In this document: positions 30,757 to 34,777 of the stretch, piece by piece
How the letters are laid out: each line of letters starts with the position of its first letter
How positions within the stretch are numbered: position 1 is the first letter of the stretch
Assembly: GCA_036741795.1 (NCBI GenBank)
Contig: DAINRO010000021.1
Coordinates: 1-34,777, forward strand
DNA from: DATKKM01 sp036741795
GTDB lineage: Bacteria > Chloroflexota > Dehalococcoidia > SM23-28-2 > RBG-16-64-32
Direction of reading: 5' to 3'
DNA length: 34,777 bases
Notes under the pieces: generated by a model
Told to the model about the DNA's origin: nothing
The model's input: the letters and a program-made list of their open reading frames with translations, nothing else
Databases searched by the model: none
Position numbers and translations under genes: made by a program

Positions 30757-30803
30757 GGCCGCACACAACGGTGCCGGGGTACATCCGTTTCCCGTGTGAG
30801 GCC
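30757..30803. terminator. Hairpin between convergent etfA and PBP genes (likely two-way terminator)
   Basis: GGCCGCACAC at 30757-30766 pairs with GTGTGAGGCC at 30794-30803 with one mismatch, and an inner stem AACGG/CCGTT (30767-30771 and 30785-30789) extends it. It fills nearly the whole gap between the two stop codons. There is no T-run on either strand, so it would act as a structured 3' end or factor-aided terminator. Confidence 0.5.
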
Positions 30804-30808
30804 GATCC

Positions 30809-32947
30809 CTAAGGCGTGCTCACGGCCAACTGCCCGCCGATATACGCTTCCAAAAGCCGCCGCAGCATCGGCGCCACCTCACGTGAGCCCGACTCACCCG
30901 TCTCCAGCGCGCCCAGTGCCACGATCGACGGATCGCCCCTCTGGGCGTAAGCCACGAAGAAGACGTGGTCGGACCCCTGCGCGAGGTCCTCAGCGGTCCC
31001 TGACTTGCCGGCAGCATCAACGCTAGACCCCGCCCACGCCTGGTACGAAGTTCCGCCGGCGCCCTGGGTCACCAGGTAAAGGCCGTAACGGATGGATTCG
31101 AGGGTCTCCGGAGACGCTGGCAACGGGCGTATGTCCTCCGCGGCGAACTCCTGGAACGTCGCAGTCCCGGCCGTCCCCATCTTCGTGATGAGCAACGGCT
31201 TCCGCAATACCCCGGTTCGCGCGATCGCGGAGTAGGCGTTCGCGATCTGGATCGGTGTGGCCGTAACGTACCCCTGCCCGATCCCCATGTTCACCGCATC
31301 ACCGCGGTACCAGAAGTCTCCGATGTTCTCTTCCTTCCACTTCGGGTCCGGAACTGTACCCAGCGCCTCGTCGATTCCAATACCCGTCGCCGCGCCGTAA
31401 CCGAACTGGCGAATGTAGTCCGGGAACAAGTTCTCATCGATCTCGTCGAGCGACTTGGCCAGGTCGAAGAAGACAGGGTTGCAGGACGCCATCAGACCCT
31501 CTGCGGGCGTCAGCCAGCCGCGGTCGGTGGTCTGCCAGTTTTTCTGAGGGAAGTCCTCACCAAGGCCGGTCCATACCGGGACGCAGTGGAAGCGCGAACC
31601 GGTTGAGTGTCCACCCCTCTCGAGCCCCGCCGCCATCGTGACCACCTTGAACGTCGAGCCAGGCGGGTACTCTGCCAGTAGTGCCCGGTTCAGGAATGGC
31701 TGCCTGGGATCGTTGAAGAGAGCATCAGCCTCGGCTCCTGTGAGTCCGCGAATGAAAGCGTTCGGATCGAATCTCGGGAAGGAGGCCAGCGCCAGAACCG
31801 AGTTGTCGCGCGGGTCCATCGCTACGATCGATCCGACCCGCTCCCCTAGTTCCGCCTCAGCCTTCTTCTGGACCTCCACGTCGAGCGCAAGGTAGATGTC
31901 CTGGCCCGGCTCGGTGACCGCCTCGGCGATCGTTGCCCCTATCGTTCCCTCGGGCGATACGGTAGCAAGAAGGGCGCCGCGCTTGCCTCCGAGCAACTCG
32001 TCATATTGCCCCTCCAGGCCGGCGGCGCCAATCATGTCGCCCGGGCCATACCCCTGTGGCGCCAGGGTTTCTAGCTGCTCTTCGCTCACCTCGGTCATAT
32101 ACCCGACGACATGCGCGGCCGCCGCCCCATGCGGGTACGTCCGCTGAATCTCGTCGCGCACGACGACACCGAGGTCGACCATGTCCCGGAACTTCTGTAC
32201 CTCTTCGGGAGGCGTACCGTACGGCAAGGTCTTGACCGGGTTGAAGTAGTAGGTAGGTAGATCGTTCGTGATGGCTGCGCTGACCTGTTCTCCTGGCACA
32301 CCCAGCGCCGGCGCGAGGGTGGCGATCACAGCCGCAGGATCAACGACCAGGTCGGGTACAACACCGACTACCGCCAGGTCCGCGTCCACGGCAAGGGGCT
32401 TCTGGTGCCGATCGAAAATGGCGCCGCGGCGGGGGACGCGGGTGAAGAAGTTCACCAGGGATTCGTCATCCAGTTCTTTGAAATAGAGGGATGGTGTCCA
32501 GGTCACGCGCCACTCATTTCGCGTCTGCGGCACCTCGTCTGGAGTCTCAGTGGGGAGGGTTACTTCCTCCTGCACCAGGGGAATCACGTTATCCTGTGGG
32601 ATCGTTCCGAAGAACGAAGTGTTGAAGATCACCTCGAACGGGATTTCGGTCAGGGCGGGGTCTTCGCTGGCGATCGAGTATTCGATCGTCTCGATCCGGG
32701 CCTCCTCTTTGATCGCTTCGTAGCGGCCAATGAATGTCTTCTCGTCGATCTTCGCGCGCGACTCGCTGGAGAGTAGGGCGTACATTTCGGCATAGTCATC
32801 GTCCTGCCAGAGCTGGAGGAAGCGCTCTGCCGCCTCGAGCGCCGTCGTAGGGCGCTCGGTCTCCTGTGGGTCACCCCCGCCACTACAGGCAAGGGCGACG
32901 AGGGACAGGAGTGCCAGGAGCGAGGCGATCGCGATACGGGGGCGCAT
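30809..32947 (-). CDS. Lipoprotein class B penicillin-binding protein (MecA_N-type)
   Basis: This 712-residue transpeptidase cross-links peptidoglycan. It begins with a lipoprotein signal (LVALAC, Cys21) followed by an NTF2-like MecA_N domain (about 33-150), a PBP dimer domain (RRGAIFDR at 173-180 onward) and the transpeptidase domain. Active-site motifs are STFK (431-434, Ser431), SCN (488-490) and KSGT (648-651). The layout is that of low-affinity PBP2a/PBP3 proteins, although beta-lactam sensitivity cannot be read here. The start is ATG at 32947, or 32962; the open frame to 33313 crosses the divergent MFS gene and is not credible. It is a single-gene unit convergent with etfA. Confidence 0.92.
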   Translation of the reverse strand: MRPRIAIASLLALLSLVALACSGGGDPQETERPTTALEAAERFLQLWQDDDYAEMYALLSSESRAKIDEKTFIGRYEAIKEEARIETIEYSIASEDPALTEIPFEVIFNTSFFGTIPQDNVIPLVQEEVTLPTETPDEVPQTRNEWRVTWTPSLYFKELDDESLVNFFTRVPRRGAIFDRHQKPLAVDADLAVVGVVPDLVVDPAAVIATLAPALGVPGEQVSAAITNDLPTYYFNPVKTLPYGTPPEEVQKFRDMVDLGVVVRDEIQRTYPHGAAAAHVVGYMTEVSEEQLETLAPQGYGPGDMIGAAGLEGQYDELLGGKRGALLATVSPEGTIGATIAEAVTEPGQDIYLALDVEVQKKAEAELGERVGSIVAMDPRDNSVLALASFPRFDPNAFIRGLTGAEADALFNDPRQPFLNRALLAEYPPGSTFKVVTMAAGLERGGHSTGSRFHCVPVWTGLGEDFPQKNWQTTDRGWLTPAEGLMASCNPVFFDLAKSLDEIDENLFPDYIRQFGYGAATGIGIDEALGTVPDPKWKEENIGDFWYRGDAVNMGIGQGYVTATPIQIANAYSAIARTGVLRKPLLITKMGTAGTATFQEFAAEDIRPLPASPETLESIRYGLYLVTQGAGGTSYQAWAGSSVDAAGKSGTAEDLAQGSDHVFFVAYAQRGDPSIVALGALETGESGSREVAPMLRRLLEAYIGGQLAVSTP

Positions 32948-33047
32948 GGTCAGTTTCCACATATTATCCACGTGCGCCGAACCCTGCTCATCCTTCGAGT
33001 TCCCTCGGGACGAGCGGGAACGGAGCCTCAGGCGCGACGGAGGGAAG

Positions 33048-33079
33048 GACGGGCGCACCAAGAAGGCAGACGGGCGCAC
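33048..33079. repeat. 11-base direct repeat, 21-base period, in the divergent PBP/MFS promoter region
   Basis: GACGGGCGCAC is found at 33048-33058 and 33069-33079. The 21-base spacing equals two DNA turns, so a protein could bind both copies on one face. It is followed by TATATGG. The 200-base spacer (32948-33147) contains no gene and no clear promoter. Confidence 0.4.
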
Positions 33080-33147
33080 TATATGGTAACAACGACTGGC
33101 GCGGCGGTGGCGGTTCGCACTGCTTCCGGTGGTAGCATTTTCACGTA

Positions 33148-34476
33148 ATGCAGGCATCAGAGGACGATATCCGCGAGGACCTTCTGCTGCGCGGATCGCC
33201 TTTCCGCCGCCTGTTCGAATCCCGCCTCGTCGGCCAGGTCGCCAGCAACGCGATGCTCTACGCGCTGCTGATTCTCCTGGTGGAGGATGGCTCCAGTCTC
33301 CAGGCGACGGCATTCGTTATCGCCCTGACACTTCCGTCGGTCATCCTGGGGATTCCCGGCGGGACGGTGGCCGACATCGTACCCCGACGACTAACGATGC
33401 TCGGCTCGTACCTGGCGCGCGCGGCCATAGCCGGCGCGCTGGTGTACTACGGCGGCAACCTCATCTATATCTACCTTCTCGTGATGGCGCACTCCACGAT
33501 TGGCCAGGTCTTCGGCCCGGCGGAAGCAGCGGTTGTCCCCGCGGTGGTGCGAAGAGATCGACTGCCAGCGGCGAACGCGCTGATGACGCTGGGATTGATG
33601 GTGGGACAGATTGCCGGAATGGTAGTCCTCGCCCCGGTATTGATCAAACTGCTGAGTCCAGACGCAGTGTTCGTGATGTGCGCCCTGTTGTTCCTAGTAG
33701 CGGCCTGGATTGTACTGCTGGCGCGACGATTCACTGCGCCGGTGGACGATTCGGTCCCAGCAATGGGCTTCATAGATGCGACCAAACACGGATTCGAGAT
33801 CGTCCGTACCGATCGTCGCGCTTACCTCGCGATCGTCTACCTGGTCATCTCTTTGGCGCTTTCCAAGGTGTTGATCATCCTGCTGCCCGAATACACCCGG
33901 TCAGTGCTCGATATTGAGCCGGAGGATGCGGTCTATGTCGCGCTTCCGGCAGCCATCGGTGCCGCGCTGGCGCTCCTGGTTGTCCCGTTGATGTCCCGAC
34001 TCCTCGGAGCCTGGCGCGTGGCAGCGCTCGGGTTCGTGCTGTTGCTACTAGGTCTGTTTGGTCTCGGCTTCGTCGTTTACCTGCGCGACTTTATTCTCGA
34101 GAATTGGGACATCGGAATTGGCTTCGTCGAGGACGAGGTAGGGGTGTCCTCAGTAATCACCGTTACGATGCTCCTGGCGGTACCGCTCGGATTCGCCTTC
34201 ACCCTGGTTGGCGTCGCATCCCGTGTGGTCCTGAATGAGCAGGCGCCCCCGGAAGCCCAGGGACGAGTGTTTTCGGTGCAAATGGCCATCGGCGACCTGC
34301 TGACTCTCGTCCCGTTGCTATTGATAGGCGCGGCGGCCGATATCTTTGGCGTGCGGACAACGCTGATTACCGCGACGGCGGTAGCGACGATACTCAGCGC
34401 CTACCTGACGTTCGGACGGCGGTTCGGCTCAGGCAGAAGGTCGCCGGAGACAGAATCTCCGGTGGTTGCCACTTAA
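33148..34476 (+). CDS. MFS transporter
   Basis: This 442-residue protein has about 12 membrane helices with MFS_3-type features: GGTVADIVPRRLTMLGSYLARAA (71-93, split) and RRDRLPAANALMTLGLMVGQIAGM (about 134-157), matching the other transporter at 24454. The central loop carries ARRFTAPVDDSVPAMGFIDATKHG. It probably exports a small molecule, substrate unknown. No Shine-Dalgarno precedes the ATG at 33148. It is divergent from the PBP gene. Codon choice is less C-biased than in the genes at 27000-30750. Confidence 0.87.
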   Translation: MQASEDDIREDLLLRGSPFRRLFESRLVGQVASNAMLYALLILLVEDGSSLQATAFVIALTLPSVILGIPGGTVADIVPRRLTMLGSYLARAAIAGALVYYGGNLIYIYLLVMAHSTIGQVFGPAEAAVVPAVVRRDRLPAANALMTLGLMVGQIAGMVVLAPVLIKLLSPDAVFVMCALLFLVAAWIVLLARRFTAPVDDSVPAMGFIDATKHGFEIVRTDRRAYLAIVYLVISLALSKVLIILLPEYTRSVLDIEPEDAVYVALPAAIGAALALLVVPLMSRLLGAWRVAALGFVLLLLGLFGLGFVVYLRDFILENWDIGIGFVEDEVGVSSVITVTMLLAVPLGFAFTLVGVASRVVLNEQAPPEAQGRVFSVQMAIGDLLTLVPLLLIGAAADIFGVRTTLITATAVATILSAYLTFGRRFGSGRRSPETESPVVAT

Positions 34477-34484
34477 GGGGCGGT

Positions 34485-34637
34485 TCAGGCCGCGAGCGTG
34501 CCGGCCCGGGGCAGGCGATCGTTGTCCAGGAAGTCGTTGGGCATGAGCGCGATGGGGAACGGGCGAATCTTGAGGAGCAGGTATCCGGTGAGGACGGCGT
34601 ATCCAAGGGGCGCTGAAAGTAAGGCGAGTCCGATCAT
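34485..34637 (-). CDS. Very small single-helix membrane protein
   Basis: This 50-residue frame begins at ATG 34637, which has AAGGAG (34647-34652) 9 bases upstream. It encodes one hydrophobic helix (about 1-22, IGLALLSAPLGYAVLTGYLL) and a polar tail ending PRAGTLAA. Its stop is 8 bases from the convergent MFS stop. No family is recognised; the ribosome-binding site is the main support. It could accompany the transporter, but this is speculation. Confidence 0.4.
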   Translation of the reverse strand: MIGLALLSAPLGYAVLTGYLLLKIRPFPIALMPNDFLDNDRLPRAGTLAA

Positions 34638-34726
34638 GGGGCAATGCTCCTTAATGAAAGCCGGGTTCGAGGCTAAGACGCCCAACCGTGACTTCCGTTA
34701 CAGGTGTCCGGCTGATGGGGGTCAAC

Positions 34727-34777
34727 TCAGGTGGCCTCATCGAGTGCTCTGCGTACGAATATCCGCAGTCTCTTCCC
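34727..34777 (-). CDS. Last codons of an unidentified protein
   Basis: The final 51 bases of the window read on the minus strand as GKRLRIFVRRALDEAT and a TGA at 34727-34729, open to the window edge. The composition is protein-like, but 16 residues are too few to name a family, and a chance frame cannot be ruled out. The stretch 34653-34726 between it and the small membrane protein shows no gene. Confidence 0.3.
   Translation of the reverse strand, partial: GKRLRIFVRRALDEAT

Noticed and set aside
32948..33313. Upstream extension of the PBP open frame by about 120 residues
   Set aside because: It runs across the divergent MFS gene, is Arg-rich, and would bury the lipoprotein signal that begins at 32947.

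Overview
The window looks like a chromosomal stretch of a GC-rich, apparently monoderm bacterium, most likely a metagenome-assembled member of the Chloroflexota (Dehalococcoidia or SAR202-like). This is inferred from four things: the atp operon layout followed by murA and an mreB/mbl homologue, the DUF951 and bifunctional-nuclease proteins, a penicillin-binding protein built as a lipoprotein, and the mix of class III CoA-transferases, crotonases and an F420-type luciferase-like oxidoreductase. No rRNA, tRNA, CRISPR array, transposase or phage gene was seen. No stretch longer than about 235 bases lacks a gene.

Layout. 1-1706 (minus) holds two overlapping class III CoA-transferases, the second cut by the window edge. 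1819-7732 (plus) is a closely packed run: a crotonase lacking one catalytic Glu, two small paralogous proteins, a complete crotonase, a Rieske-like membrane-anchored protein without cluster ligands, a methyltransferase-like protein, an acyl-CoA ligase, a GNAT acetyltransferase and a small membrane protein. A 100-N scaffold gap inside the second small gene is flanked by the same 55 bases on both sides, so it is probably an unmerged contig overlap and not missing DNA. 7766-9084 (minus) encodes a zinc-ribbon protein and an AI-2E-family membrane protein. 9272-11183 (plus) encodes a luciferase-like oxidoreductase and an alpha/beta hydrolase. 11180-12706 (minus) is an AAA+ ATPase with a winged-helix-like N-terminal region. 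12938-13801 (plus) is the redox repressor Rex and a small protein.

13841-23749 (minus) is the energy and cell-wall block: AtpZ-like, a, c, b, delta, a DinB-fold protein, alpha, gamma, beta, epsilon, then murA and mreB/mbl. The DinB-fold gene is translationally coupled between atpH and atpA, which is unusual. MurA carries Asp where the catalytic Cys normally sits, a change known to cause fosfomycin insensitivity. 23854-26937 (minus) holds a bifunctional-nuclease-family protein with its own promoter, an MFS transporter, a DUF951 protein and OMP decarboxylase. 26991-30750 (plus) holds a ComB-family phosphatase, a DUF4349 lipoprotein and the two electron-transfer flavoprotein subunits. 30809-32947 (minus) is a lipoprotein class B PBP, 33148-34476 (plus) a second MFS transporter, and the end carries a very small membrane protein and the last codons of an unknown minus-strand gene.

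How it fits together: the CoA-transferases, acyl-CoA ligase and crotonases activate and process acyl-CoAs. ETF would carry electrons from acyl-CoA dehydrogenases (none is in this window) to the respiratory chain. The F-type ATP synthase uses the resulting gradient, and Rex would sense the NADH/NAD+ balance. The links between these loci are inferred; only the operon structure is seen directly.
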